A DNA stretch of 64,000 bases from Pseudomonas sp. N40(2020) (lineage in GTDB: Bacteria; Pseudomonadota; Gammaproteobacteria; Pseudomonadales; Pseudomonadaceae). This document shows, piece by piece, positions 26,480 through 35,067 of this stretch (position 1 is the stretch's first letter; each line of letters opens with the position of its first letter). Location: the NCBI RefSeq assembly GCF_014472415.1, contig NZ_JACSZV010000004.1, forward strand, positions 1-64,000, given 5' to 3'. The notes beneath the pieces were generated by a model. It saw only the letters and a program-made list of their open reading frames with translations. It had not been told where the DNA came from and did no database searches. The translations under genes and the position numbers were made by a program.

Positions 26480-27541
26480 ATGAGCGAACGAACGACTTCT
26501 GCAAGCTGGGCGATGGGGATTGTCAAAGCATTGGAGATGGACGGCCTGGATTGCCGGGTTCTGTTCAAGCAGTTGGGGCTTGATTACGCCGCCCTGGATG
26601 ATCCGGATGCGCGCTTCCCGCAAGATTCCATGACCCGACTCTGGCAACGGGCGGTCGAGCTGTCCGGCAACCCGGCGATCGGCCTGAACATGGGCAAAGT
26701 GGTGCGACCGGCGTCGTTTCATGTCGCCGGTTATGCGCTGATGTCCAGCAACACGTTGGCCGAAGGCTTTCAGCGACTGGTGCGCTATCAGCGGATCATT
26801 GCCGAGAGTGCCGACCTGAGCTTTCGCCTGCTGGAAGAAGGTTATGCGCTGATTCTGACGGTGCATGGCGACCACCTGCCGCCGACCCGGCAAAGCGCTG
26901 AAGCCTCGCTGGCGTGTGCGTTGGCCCTGTGTGGCTGGCTGAGCGGGCGCACGCTGCACCCGGTCAAAGTGCTGGTGCAGGGCGATGAACCCATTGACTT
27001 GCAACCCTACAAACTAGCCTTCCATGCACCGCTGATGTTCAACGCGCCGTATGACGCGCTGATTTTCGAGCGCGCCGACATGGAGGCGCCGCTGCCCACC
27101 GCCAACGAGGCGATGGCGCTGCTGCATGACCGGTTTGCCGGGGAATACCTGGCGCGGTTTTCCGAAAGTCGCGTAACCCACAAGGCCCGCCAGGTGCTCT
27201 GCCGTTTGCTGCCGCAGGGTGAGCCCAAGCGCGATACCGTCGCGCAGACCTTGCACTTGTCGCAGCGCACGCTGCAGCGCCGGTTGCAGGAGGAGGGCAC
27301 GAGTTTTCAGCAATTGCTCGACGACACCCGCCGTGAACTGGCCGAGCAGTACCTGGCGCAACCGAGCATGACCCTGTTGGAAATCGCCTATCTGTTGGGT
27401 TTTGCCGATCCGAGCAATTTCTTTCGCGCGTTCCGGCGCTGGTTCGACACCACGCCCGGCGATTACCGGGCGCGGTTGTTACAGGCGCCGAATGCGATCA
27501 GTGACGCCAAAAGGCCGGAATACACAGCACAAACACCGTGA
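26480..27541 (+). CDS. AraC-family regulator of the OruR/ArgR-like (Arabinose_bd) type
   Basis: This 353-residue protein carries an N-terminal Arabinose_bd domain (about 20-210; DSMTRLWQRAVELSGNPAIGL) and a C-terminal AraC DNA-binding domain (DTVAQTLHLSQRTLQRRLQEEG and EIAYLLGFADPSNFFRAFRRW). The architecture is that of regulators controlling catabolic or fatty-acid-responsive genes. It is divergent from the DUF962/HD pair, which it might control. Its last 44 bases overlap the convergent trkH gene. The effector is unknown. Confidence 0.9.
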   Translation: MSERTTSASWAMGIVKALEMDGLDCRVLFKQLGLDYAALDDPDARFPQDSMTRLWQRAVELSGNPAIGLNMGKVVRPASFHVAGYALMSSNTLAEGFQRLVRYQRIIAESADLSFRLLEEGYALILTVHGDHLPPTRQSAEASLACALALCGWLSGRTLHPVKVLVQGDEPIDLQPYKLAFHAPLMFNAPYDALIFERADMEAPLPTANEAMALLHDRFAGEYLARFSESRVTHKARQVLCRLLPQGEPKRDTVAQTLHLSQRTLQRRLQEEGTSFQQLLDDTRRELAEQYLAQPSMTLLEIAYLLGFADPSNFFRAFRRWFDTTPGDYRARLLQAPNAISDAKRPEYTAQTP

Positions 27542-28952
27542 TGATCTCCAGTCGGCCGAGCAGCATGCCGAACGACAGGATCCACTTGGCAGCATCCGGC
27601 AGCGTCGCGAAGTTGCCCGCCGGGCCGATGGTTTCGCCCAACCCCGGGCCTACGCCGGATACGGTACTGGCGGCGCCGGTCAGCGCGGTCATCCAGTCCA
27701 CGCCCAACAGTGACAGCAGCAGGGCGATCACGCAGATGGTGATGGCGAAGAAGAACGAGAAGGTCAGAATCGAGCGCACGATCTCTTCGTCGAGGCGGTG
27801 ACCGTTGTACTTCTGCTTGATTACCGCGCGCGGGTGGATCAACTGGTTAAGGTTGGCCTTGAGGAGGATGTAGGCGACCTGGAAACGGAAGATCTTGATC
27901 CCGCCGGCAGTCGAGCCCGAGCAGCCACCCACGAAACCCAGATAGAAAAACAGCATCAGCGAGAAGTTGCCCCACAGGCTGTAGTCGCCGAGGGCAAAAC
28001 CGGTAGTGGTCAGCACCGACGTCACGTTCAGCGCCACATGGCGCAAAGCTTCGAGCCAATGCAGATTGGTCGTCCACCAATACCAGGTGCCGAGCACCAG
28101 CCAGGTCACCAGCAACATGCCGAGCAAACCCTGCACCTGTTGATCCTTGATCAGCGCCTTGCGGTTGCCCCGCAACGTGGCTACGTAGAGGGTAAACGGC
28201 AAGCTGCCGAGAATCATGACCACCACCGCCACCCAGTGCACCGCCGGTTGCGTCCACTTGGCCAGCGACTGGTCGGAGGTCGAGAACCCGCCGGTGGAAA
28301 TCGCCGACATCGCATGATTGATCGCGTCGAACAGGCTCATCCCGGCCCACCAGAACGCCAGGCTGCCGAGGATGGTGATGCCGACGTAAGCCGCCACGAT
28401 CAGTCGCGCCACCATGTGCGAGCGCGGCATGACCTTTTCCGAGCGGTCTGACGATTCGGTCTGGAACAGGCGCATGCCCCCGATGCGCAACAGCGGCAGA
28501 ATCGCCACCGCCATGCCGATAAAGCCGATGCCGCCGATCCAGTGCAGCAACGAGCGCCACATCAAGATGCCGGGGGACATGTTATCCAGACCCGTGAGCA
28601 CGGTCGAACCGGTGGCGGTGATGCCGGACATGCTTTCGAAAAACGAGTCGGTGTAGCTGATGTGCTGGGTCAGCAGAAACGGCAGCGCCGCGAAGATACA
28701 CACCACCAGCCAACTGCTGACGGTCAGCAGGTACATGTCGCGCGGGCGCAGATGAATGTGTTCCGGGCGACCGGGAATCACCAGCGCGAGGCCGGCGACG
28801 AAGGTGATCATGCTTGCCCAGAGAAACGACGGCAGATCGCCCGTGCGATCGAAAATCACCAGGGTGGCCATGGGCACGACCATGGCAATCGCCAGGGTGA
28901 TCAGGAAGATGCCGATGATGAAACCAATGATCCGTAAGGTCGGCAACGCCAT
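27498..28952 (-). CDS. trkH: TrkH-family potassium uptake protein
   Basis: This 484-residue potassium channel-like subunit has the four pore segments of the Trk/Ktr/HKT family: SGITATGSTVL, SAISTGGFSTSD, TSVLTTTGFALGD and GAASTVSGVGPGLG, with selectivity Gly residues in each. About ten membrane helices surround them. It works with the cytoplasmic gating protein TrkA, encoded elsewhere. It overlaps the convergent AraC regulator by 44 bases and is divergent from the nitroreductase gene. Pseudomonads often have both TrkH and TrkG/TrkI types, so the symbol is at family level. Confidence 0.93.
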   Translation of the reverse strand: MALPTLRIIGFIIGIFLITLAIAMVVPMATLVIFDRTGDLPSFLWASMITFVAGLALVIPGRPEHIHLRPRDMYLLTVSSWLVVCIFAALPFLLTQHISYTDSFFESMSGITATGSTVLTGLDNMSPGILMWRSLLHWIGGIGFIGMAVAILPLLRIGGMRLFQTESSDRSEKVMPRSHMVARLIVAAYVGITILGSLAFWWAGMSLFDAINHAMSAISTGGFSTSDQSLAKWTQPAVHWVAVVVMILGSLPFTLYVATLRGNRKALIKDQQVQGLLGMLLVTWLVLGTWYWWTTNLHWLEALRHVALNVTSVLTTTGFALGDYSLWGNFSLMLFFYLGFVGGCSGSTAGGIKIFRFQVAYILLKANLNQLIHPRAVIKQKYNGHRLDEEIVRSILTFSFFFAITICVIALLLSLLGVDWMTALTGAASTVSGVGPGLGETIGPAGNFATLPDAAKWILSFGMLLGRLEIITVFVLCIPAFWRH

Positions 28953-29073
28953 GAAGTCCGCTCGGGCTGATGTGGGAAGGGCGCCATTCTACCTGTGGGG
29001 CAGGGCATGTAAACCGGCATCCCTTTGACAGATACAGCTAGAATAGCCGCACATTTTTCTCAGGAGGTGGCCG

Positions 29074-29640
29074 ATGCAGGCTCTCGACGCTTTGCTCAAC
29101 CGTGTTTCCGTTCCCCGACTGGTCGAACCGGCCCCGACTGCCGAGCAGCGCGAAGCCTTGTTTGGCGCGGCGCTGCGTGCACCGGATCACGGGCATTTGC
29201 AGCCGTATCGCTTCCTGACTGTCGAAGGCGCTGCGCGTGAGCAGATGGGCGAGTTGCTGGCCGAGGCTGCGCAGAAGCAGGAAGGCGAAGTCACTGAAGC
29301 AATGATCGACAAAGCCCGCAACGGCCCACTGCGGGCGCCGTTGGTAGTTGTGGTGATCGCGAAGTTGCAGGAACACGTCAAGTACCCGAAGGCTGAGCAA
29401 TTGCTGGCGGCGGGCTGTGCGGCGCACGGGATTTTGCTGGCAGCGTATGCGCAGGGGATTGGTGCTGTTTGGCGTACCGGTGATCTGGCTTATTCGGCGC
29501 ATGTGGCCAAAGGCCTGGGGCTGGCGGAAGGTGAAGAAGTGATTGCCTTCCTGTACCTCGGTACGCCGCAGAAAGAACCGCGTGTGGCTGAAAAGGTTGA
29601 TCTGGCTGAATTTGTCAGTGCCTGGCCGGGTAAAGCCTGA
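29074..29640 (+). CDS. YdjA-type NAD(P)H nitroreductase
   Basis: This 188-residue flavoenzyme has the compact YdjA/nitroreductase pattern: RRVSVPRL is varied to RVSVPRLVEPAP, and RAPDHGHLQPYRF is the FMN phosphate-binding region. AAGCAAHGILLAAYAQGIGAVWRTG and VIAFLYLGTP follow near the end. Such enzymes are dimeric with FMN and reduce quinones or nitro compounds; the natural substrate is unknown. AGGAGG lies 7 bases before ATG. The gene stands alone between trkH (divergent) and a long repeat element. Confidence 0.92.
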   Translation: MQALDALLNRVSVPRLVEPAPTAEQREALFGAALRAPDHGHLQPYRFLTVEGAAREQMGELLAEAAQKQEGEVTEAMIDKARNGPLRAPLVVVVIAKLQEHVKYPKAEQLLAAGCAAHGILLAAYAQGIGAVWRTGDLAYSAHVAKGLGLAEGEEVIAFLYLGTPQKEPRVAEKVDLAEFVSAWPGKA

Positions 29641-29650
29641 AGATCAAAAG

Positions 29651-29859
29651 CCCCTCACCCTAACCCTCTCCCGGGGGGAGAGGGGACTGATTGGGGGATA
29701 CTCCAGAGATACGCCGACCTGAGCGATTTTTGGTGAATCCGGAATCGACTCGGTTTAGCGCTTGGTGTAACCATAATCGACACGGTTTTTCAGGTCGATG
29801 TATGACGCAAGACCCTTCGGTCGGCCCCCTCTCCCTCCGGGAGAGGGCTGGGGTGAGGG
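29651..29859. repeat. MITE-like element bounded by 35-bp inverted REP-type ends, family D
   Basis: Positions 29651-29685 (CCCCTCACCCTAACCCTCTC then CGGGGGG) and 29825-29859 (ending GGGCTGGGGTGAGGG) are inverted copies, each able to fold on itself. About 140 bases lie between, with near-identical short repeats AATCGACTCGGTTTA and AATCGACACGGTTTT near 29752-29790. No coding frame fits the interior. Confidence 0.75.
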
Positions 29860-29865
29860 TGGCTC

Positions 29866-31206
29866 TTAGGGCTGCACTACGGCTCCAGGCACCAACGGCA
29901 ACTCCAGACTGGCAATAAACCCGCCCTCAGGATGATTCGCCAACACCAGACTCCCGCCATGGCGCTCCGCCGCACGCTTGGCAATCGCCAATCCCAATCC
30001 ATGCCCGGCGGCAGTCTGCCCCGGCGCCCGATAGAACGGCTCGCCTAACTGGTTCAAATGCTCGGCCTGCACCCCCGGCCCATGGTCACGCACGCTCACC
30101 ACGATGCGTTCGCCCTGACGCGAGGCCTTCATTTCAATCGCCTGGCCTTCCGGATTGAATCGCTGGGCATTGCGCAGCAGGTTATCGACAGCGCGCTCGA
30201 TCATGGTCGGCCAACCCTTGAAATTCAGTTGCGGCTCGACGTCCAGGTGCACGGACTGCTCTGGCGAGCCGAGTTGCGCGTCCTTTTGCAGAAGGCTGAG
30301 CAGTGCGTTCAAGTCCACGTCTTCAGCGCTGGCGTTGTCGGCATCGACCCGCGCCAACACCAGAATTTCACTGATCAACGCTTCGAGCCGGTCGCATTCG
30401 CGGGTCAGGCGGGGCCAGAGCTTTTCCCGCTCTTCAGGATTGGCCCGTTCCGCCAGTGCCAGTGCAATGCGCAGCCGTGCCAGCGGTGAACGCAGTTCGT
30501 GAGACACGTCTCGCAGTAATTGACGCTGACTGCCGATCAGGCTTTGCAGGCGCGCGCCCATGCGGTTGAAGTCGGTTGCCAGCACACCGAATTCATCGCG
30601 GCGGTTGGCCAGTTTCGCCAGGCTATTTTGCTGATAAGTCGTTTGCCCCAGATCATGCACCGCGCCGCGCAAGCGGCTGAGCGGGCGAGTGATGGAGAAC
30701 GTCACCAGCAGGCTGAACAGGGTTAGCACCACCAGCGCGATACCCAGCGCACTTAACGGCCAGAGCAGGCTTTCGCGGTGCCAGGCGTCGAGTTCCGGGT
30801 GCGGGATGCGGTAGATGAACAGGTAGGTGTCGCCGGTTTTGTCACTGGTGAATTCATCGGTCAGACGCCGCCATGGCAGGCGGCGGTCATCGTTGTTCTG
30901 GCGGGCTTCGAAGGCTGCCGCGCGGCGGGGAAAGGTGCCGCGCACCACTGGGTCGCCGGTCTCGTTGAGGACCTGAACGTCGATGTGGTATTGGCGTTTG
31001 CGTTGCTCGAGGATGTTCTGGGCGGCTTCTTCGCCTTGGGCTTCGTAGGTCTGCGTCCACTCGGCGGCCAGAGTGTTGAGGCCCGGGTGACGACTGAGGA
31101 TCCACGCGTCCTGATTGAGCATGTGCCCCAGCAGAATGGAGAGCCCTGCCACCAGAGCGATAGCCAGCCAGAAGCTCGCGAGAATACGCCAGAACAATGA
31201 ACGCAC
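29866..31206 (-). CDS. Cpx-like sensor histidine kinase
   Basis: This 446-residue inner membrane kinase has an N-terminal helix (1-28), a periplasmic sensor of about 125 residues, a second helix (about 150-172), a HAMP segment, and a His box DVSHELRSPLARLR. N box LLRNAQRFNP and G boxes DHGPGV and GHGLGLAIA follow. The partner response regulator and a Spy/CpxP-like protein lie upstream on the same strand, which is the layout of the pseudomonad CpxR/CpxS envelope stress system. A terminator and a REP cluster stand between the Spy-like gene and this one, so the kinase may be expressed at a lower level. The naming as Cpx is by context. Confidence 0.93.
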   Translation of the reverse strand: MRSLFWRILASFWLAIALVAGLSILLGHMLNQDAWILSRHPGLNTLAAEWTQTYEAQGEEAAQNILEQRKRQYHIDVQVLNETGDPVVRGTFPRRAAAFEARQNNDDRRLPWRRLTDEFTSDKTGDTYLFIYRIPHPELDAWHRESLLWPLSALGIALVVLTLFSLLVTFSITRPLSRLRGAVHDLGQTTYQQNSLAKLANRRDEFGVLATDFNRMGARLQSLIGSQRQLLRDVSHELRSPLARLRIALALAERANPEEREKLWPRLTRECDRLEALISEILVLARVDADNASAEDVDLNALLSLLQKDAQLGSPEQSVHLDVEPQLNFKGWPTMIERAVDNLLRNAQRFNPEGQAIEMKASRQGERIVVSVRDHGPGVQAEHLNQLGEPFYRAPGQTAAGHGLGLAIAKRAAERHGGSLVLANHPEGGFIASLELPLVPGAVVQP

Positions 31207-31232
31207 AGAAAATCCTCAATCAGACACAAAAC

Positions 31233-31352
31233 CCCTGTAGGAGCTGCCGCAGGCTGCGATCTGATCGTTCCCACGCTCTGCGTGGGAATGCAGCCGGGGA
31301 CGTTCTGCGTCCCACAGCTAAAAGATCGCAGCCTGCGGCAGCTCCTACAGGG
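31233..31352. repeat. Nested REP element: family B doublet with a family A copy inside
   Basis: Arms 31233-31262 and 31323-31352 are perfect 30-base inverted copies of family B. The 60-base spacer is a truncated family A element (about 31263-31315). The two arms still pair exactly around the inserted piece. Confidence 0.9.
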
Positions 31353-31364
31353 TCGAATGTAAGC

Positions 31365-31392
31365 AGGCCCAACGGTTTAAGCCGTTGGGCCT
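31365..31392 (-). terminator. Terminator-like hairpin after the Spy-like gene
   Basis: AGGCCCAACGG and CCGTTGGGCCT pair over 11 bases with a 6-base loop, 13 bases past the Spy-like stop. The following run of T is weak. Confidence 0.7.
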
Positions 31393-31404
31393 GAAGTCAG
31401 AACA

Positions 31405-31854
31405 TTATTGCGCCTTTTGCGGCTGTTGCGCTTTCCAGGCCTTGAACTCGGCCCATTCTGCGCGACGTTCGGCCTGTTTCTTCTGCATCTCGTCGAATTT
31501 CTTCTGTTGATCCGGTTTCAACACGGCGCGGACATCAGACTCGGATTTTTTGTGGTTGGCCGCCATCTCGTCCTTCATGGCTTTCTGGTCGGCTGGCGAG
31601 AGTTTTTCCAGGTACTTGTCGACCACTTGCTTACGCTCGTGCATCTGCTCGCCCATGATCTTGCGGATCTGCTCGCGTTGTTCGCGGGACAAGTCGAGTT
31701 GGCTGTACGGGCCTTTGCCGTGCATGCCGTGCATCTGACCGCCGTGGCGTGGGCCGTCGAGCGGGCCACCCATCGGGCCACCGTCTTGCGGCATGGCCAT
31801 GGCGACGGTTGGCAGAGCGGCAGCGAACATCAGAGCGATAAGAGTCTTGCGCAT
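31405..31854 (-). CDS. Spy/CpxP-like periplasmic protein
   Basis: This 149-residue protein has a signal peptide (1-20, ending VAMA), a His/Gly/Met-rich linker, and the LTxxQ-type helical motifs of the Spy/CpxP family (LDLSREQREQIRKIMGEQ and LKPDQQKKFDEMQKKQ). Such proteins act as periplasmic chaperones or repress Cpx signalling by binding the sensor kinase. It sits between the response regulator and the kinase genes, the usual place for a CpxP-like member. The His/Met/Gly-rich stretch (about 25-48) could bind metal ions; this is inference. Confidence 0.9.
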   Translation of the reverse strand: MRKTLIALMFAAALPTVAMAMPQDGGPMGGPLDGPRHGGQMHGMHGKGPYSQLDLSREQREQIRKIMGEQMHERKQVVDKYLEKLSPADQKAMKDEMAANHKKSESDVRAVLKPDQQKKFDEMQKKQAERRAEWAEFKAWKAQQPQKAQ

Positions 31855-31989
31855 GGTGTATCTCCTTGTCTCGTTCCCGGTACGTTCCGGATGAGTTCAG
31901 ATTACGGAGATCAAGGTCAGCGGCGGTAAGCGCTACGTAAAGCTTGGGTAAAGACGATACGGCGCTGACCTGACAAAAACTACACAGCG

Positions 31990-32667
31990 TCAGAGGCTGT
32001 AGTAGTAACCGCGGCTGCGCAGAGCCACGATCCGCGGGCGGCCGTCGGGGTGTGGGCCGATCTTTTTGCGCAGGTTGCTGACGTGCATGTCGAGGCTGCG
32101 GTCGTACAGGGTCAACTTGCGGCCGAGGGCAAGTTGCGCCAGTTCCTGTTTGTCCAGCGGCTCGCCGGGCTGTTTGAGCAACGCTTCGAGCAAGCGGCTT
32201 TCGGAAACGGTAAGGGTCAGTTCTTTCTCGTCGATGCTGACCACGCCGCGCACCGGGCTGAAACTCAGGTCACCCAGTTCCAACTGCGTCGACACGGCGG
32301 CCGGATGGCTGCGGCGCAACACGGCGCGCAAGCGGGCAGTCAGTTCACGCGGGTCGCAGGGTTTGGCCAGGTAATCGTCGGCGCCCAGTTCCAGGCCGAG
32401 AATGCGGTCCAGCGGCTCGCCACGGGCGGAGAGCATCAGCACCGGCAGATCGGCGTGATCGTTACGCAATTGCTTGAGCAGTTCCAGACCACTGCCATCG
32501 GGCAGCATCACGTCCAGCACCACTGCCGCCGGAGCGGTTTCGGCCAAGGCCTTGCGGGCGCTCTGACCGTCGTGGCAGGCGCGCACCTGGAAGCCTTCCT
32601 GGCTCAACCAACTGCTCAGGAGCTCACACAGCTCCACGTCATCATCAATAAGTAACAGCTCGCTCAT
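31990..32667 (-). CDS. cpxR: CpxR-like response regulator (OmpR family)
   Basis: This 225-residue regulator has a receiver domain (1-115) with acidic pocket IDDD, phospho-acceptor Asp52 (VVLDVMLPDG), conserved Thr/Ser-type SARGE and LAKP lysine, and an OmpR winged helix (about 130-225; ESRLLEALLKQPGEPLDKQEL and RSLDMHVSNLRKKIG). It is expected to respond to envelope stress through the neighbouring kinase and to control the adjacent Spy-like gene. It starts 7 bases after the stop of the coiled-coil gene upstream, so the two are coupled. The Cpx name rests on gene order and family similarity. Confidence 0.92.
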   Translation of the reverse strand: MSELLLIDDDVELCELLSSWLSQEGFQVRACHDGQSARKALAETAPAAVVLDVMLPDGSGLELLKQLRNDHADLPVLMLSARGEPLDRILGLELGADDYLAKPCDPRELTARLRAVLRRSHPAAVSTQLELGDLSFSPVRGVVSIDEKELTLTVSESRLLEALLKQPGEPLDKQELAQLALGRKLTLYDRSLDMHVSNLRKKIGPHPDGRPRIVALRSRGYYYSL

Positions 32668-32674
32668 GACTCAC

Positions 32675-33085
32675 TCAATTTAGCCATTGCCGACGTTTTC
32701 GGCTTGCACCACTGGCAAAGATACCGCAGAGCAGCGCCAATAGCGCTACCCCGGCGCCGGTGACGAACCACTGCTGCTGATCGGTCAGCAGGCGCGGCAG
32801 CGTGCTGGCCTGGGCTTCCTTGAGTTGCAGCTTGAGGCGCTGGTTCTCTTGGCGCAACCGGGCGAGCTGGGCGCTCTCGCGGGTGTTGTCGGCATTTTGC
32901 AGTTGTTTGTTCAATTCTTCGCGCTGCTGCTCGCTGGCCTTGAGACGCTGTTGCAACTCGGTGATCTGGCTGCCGGCACTCAATGACAATGGCGTAGAGC
33001 TGCCGCCTTCGGTGGCTTCCTCACCATGGGCGGGCGCCATGATCGACAACGTGACCAACATCAGACACAACGGACCCTTGCGCAT
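32675..33085 (-). CDS. Small coiled-coil membrane protein upstream of cpxR
   Basis: This 136-residue protein has a signal peptide (MRKGPLCLMLVTLSIMAPAHG), a coiled coil (about 35-95; QQRLKASEQQREELNKQL), and a C-terminal membrane helix (FVTGAGVALLALLCGIFAS) followed by basic RKRRQWLN. The layout resembles the C-terminal half of TIGR04211-type SH3 proteins, but no SH3 domain is present. ATG 33085 is chosen with AGGTG ahead; the longer frame lacks a signal peptide at its start. It is first in a leftward operon with the Cpx-like genes, so it may belong to envelope stress. The function is unknown. Confidence 0.75.
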   Translation of the reverse strand: MRKGPLCLMLVTLSIMAPAHGEEATEGGSSTPLSLSAGSQITELQQRLKASEQQREELNKQLQNADNTRESAQLARLRQENQRLKLQLKEAQASTLPRLLTDQQQWFVTGAGVALLALLCGIFASGASRKRRQWLN

Positions 33086-33158
33086 CGCGACACCTGTTTC
33101 CAAATGGATATTGGGCAGGTTGTCGGCAGGCAAACAAGAATAATGAGCGATTGAGAAC

Positions 33159-33185
33159 GCGATGAACCGACAAGGTTCATCGCGT
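33159..33185 (-). terminator. Perfect 11-bp hairpin terminator after yciI
   Basis: CGCGATGAACC and GGTTCATCGCG pair exactly around a 5-base loop, just past the yciI-like stop; the downstream stretch read leftward is T-rich. Confidence 0.8.
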
Positions 33186-33205
33186 GGAGGATTTGCGGGG
33201 GAAAG

Positions 33206-33505
33206 TTACGGCAGGACTTGCTTGAACGGCTTCACGATCACAGTGGCGTAGACGCCGGCAGCGATGTACGGATCGGCATCGGCCCAGGCTTGCGCGGCGC
33301 TAAGGGAATCGAACTCGGCGACGATCAGGCTGCCGGTGAAACCCGCTGCACCCGGATCATTGCTGTCGACGGCCGGGTGCGGGCCGGCCAATACGATGCG
33401 GCCTTCGCCCTTGAGCACTTGCAGGCGTTCCAGGTGCGCAGGGCGCGCGGCCAGGCGAGCTTCGAGCGAGTTGGCAACGTCGGTGGCAATGATTGCGTAG
33501 AGCAT
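33206..33505 (-). CDS. YciI-family protein
   Basis: This 99-residue protein has the ferredoxin-like YciI fold pattern: [28 protein letters not shown], the conserved [10 protein letters not shown] with catalytic-type His/Asp pair, and [20 protein letters not shown]. Related proteins include dehydrochlorinases, but the role of YciI is not settled. Its start is one base after the yciB stop, so the two are co-translated in a leftward operon ending at a hairpin terminator. Confidence 0.93.
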   Translation of the reverse strand: MLYAIIATDVANSLEARLAARPAHLERLQVLKGEGRIVLAGPHPAVDSNDPGAAGFTGSLIVAEFDSLSAAQAWADADPYIAAGVYATVIVKPFKQVLP

Positions 33506-33506
33506 G

Positions 33507-34103
33507 TCAGTCCTCGGTTTTTGGTGTTGTGGTATCGGTGTCGTGCAGGTGACGGGACAGATAAATGCCCTGAGCCACCAGGAACAGCACGGTCATGCCC
33601 AGGCTGCCGAACACCTTGAAGTCCACCCAGATGCTCTGGAAGGTGAAGGCGACGAACAGGTTGGCGGCCCCGCAGAACAGGAAAAAGGCGATCCAGGCGA
33701 TGTTCAGGCGCGTCCAGACTGGGTCCGGCAGGGTCAGTGCATGGCCCATGATGCGCTTGATCAGCAGGCGGTCACCGATGAAGTGGCTGCCGATGAAGGC
33801 GACAGCGAACAACCAGTTGACCACCGGGGCTTTCCATTTCAGGAACGTCTCGCTGTGGAAGGCCAGGGTCAGGCTGCCGAATACGAGGCAGGCGATCAGG
33901 GTCAGCCATTGGCTCTTTTCCAGCTTGCGCTGTTTGATGAAAAGCGCGCCGTACACCGCCAGAGAGCTGATGATCAGCATCGCAGTGGCGCTGTAAATAC
34001 CGCCTACAGTGACTTCATGGCCCGCAATGTCGACGACCCGTGGATCAAGTTTGTAAACGATGAAAAACAGCAGAAGCGGGATGAAATCGATGAATTGTTT
34101 CAC
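33507..34103 (-). CDS. yciB: Septation-associated inner membrane protein YciB (IspZ)
   Basis: This 198-residue protein has five to six membrane helices and the family start [22 protein letters not shown]. The GTG at 34103 is chosen because it restores that start and the usual length; an in-frame ATG upstream adds 13 unrelated residues. Conserved [29 protein letters not shown] fits as [12 protein letters not shown]... in the middle. YciB proteins affect cell envelope and division. It overlaps into a two-gene unit with yciI and is divergent from the PHP gene. Confidence 0.92.
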   Translation of the reverse strand: MKQFIDFIPLLLFFIVYKLDPRVVDIAGHEVTVGGIYSATAMLIISSLAVYGALFIKQRKLEKSQWLTLIACLVFGSLTLAFHSETFLKWKAPVVNWLFAVAFIGSHFIGDRLLIKRIMGHALTLPDPVWTRLNIAWIAFFLFCGAANLFVAFTFQSIWVDFKVFGSLGMTVLFLVAQGIYLSRHLHDTDTTTPKTED

Positions 34104-34190
34104 AGTGAGAGCCAGAAGCTGGATGTGGCGGCATAATAACAAACATATGGGCGCGCGATAGCGCCGGCTGATTTGAGGTTACAACTCCCC

Positions 34191-35054
34191 GTGAATGTTG
34201 ATTTGCACTGCCACAGCACGGCCTCCGATGGCGCCCTGGCGCCTGCGGTTCTGGTTGCGCGTGCGTTCGAGAACGGCGTGCGAGTCTTGGCATTGACCGA
34301 CCATGACACCCTCGAAGGCCTCGCCGAAGCGCGCATGGCCGCGACTGAGTTGGGGATGCAACTGGTCAATGGCGTCGAACTCTCCTGCACCTGGGGCGGC
34401 GCGACCATCCATGTGTTGGGCTACGGTTTCGACGTCAACGCCGCGCCGCTGGTCGAGGCCATCGCCAAGTTGCACGATGGCCGCTGGCTGCGGTCGGAAG
34501 AAATAAGCCGCAAGCTCGCCCTCAAGGGCATGCCCGGCGCCCTCGACGGCGCACGACAGATCCAGCAAGCACTGGGTGACAGCGGCAACGCGCCGGCCCG
34601 TCCGCATTTCGCCGACTGGATGGTGCGTGAAGGTTATGTAAAGGATCGCGCCGAGGCATTCCGCAAATGGCTTGGCGCCGGCAAGCTGGGCGACGTCAAA
34701 CTGCACTGGCCGACTCTGGAGGACACTGTCGGTACTCTGCGCGCCGCCGGGGCCTGGGTCAGTCTGGCGCATCCATGGCACTACGATTTCACCCGCAGCA
34801 AGCGCCGAAAGCTGATTGCCGACTATATTCAAGCGGGCGGGCATGCGATCGAAGTGGTCAATGGCCATCAGCCTGCGGAACAGGTGGGCAGCCTGGCAAT
34901 CCTTGCCCGTGAGTTCGGTCTGCTGGTCAGCGCCGGCAGTGATTTTCATGGCCCTGGAGGCTGGTCCGAGATCGGCCAATACCGGCCGGTTCCCGAGGAC
35001 CTTCCACCCCTGTGGTGTCGGTTCAAACATGACACAGTTATTGCCGCCGTCTGA
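34191..35054 (+). CDS. rnm: PHP-domain phosphatase/exonuclease (RNase AM/YciV type)
   Basis: This 287-residue enzyme has PHP metal motifs: DLHCHSTASDG, LTDHDTLEG, VELSC, AHPWHY and SAGSDFHGPG. The family (E. coli YciV/RNase AM, TrpH) removes mononucleotides from 5' ends of short RNA and hydrolyses 3',5'-nucleoside bisphosphates. Start GTG 34191 gives the family start MNVDLHCHS; a TTG at 34173 is in frame but its extension is not conserved. It begins a rightward operon with yciO, scpA and scpB. Confidence 0.93.
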   Translation: MNVDLHCHSTASDGALAPAVLVARAFENGVRVLALTDHDTLEGLAEARMAATELGMQLVNGVELSCTWGGATIHVLGYGFDVNAAPLVEAIAKLHDGRWLRSEEISRKLALKGMPGALDGARQIQQALGDSGNAPARPHFADWMVREGYVKDRAEAFRKWLGAGKLGDVKLHWPTLEDTVGTLRAAGAWVSLAHPWHYDFTRSKRRKLIADYIQAGGHAIEVVNGHQPAEQVGSLAILAREFGLLVSAGSDFHGPGGWSEIGQYRPVPEDLPPLWCRFKHDTVIAAV

Positions 35055-35067
35055 ACAGGTAGAGAAT

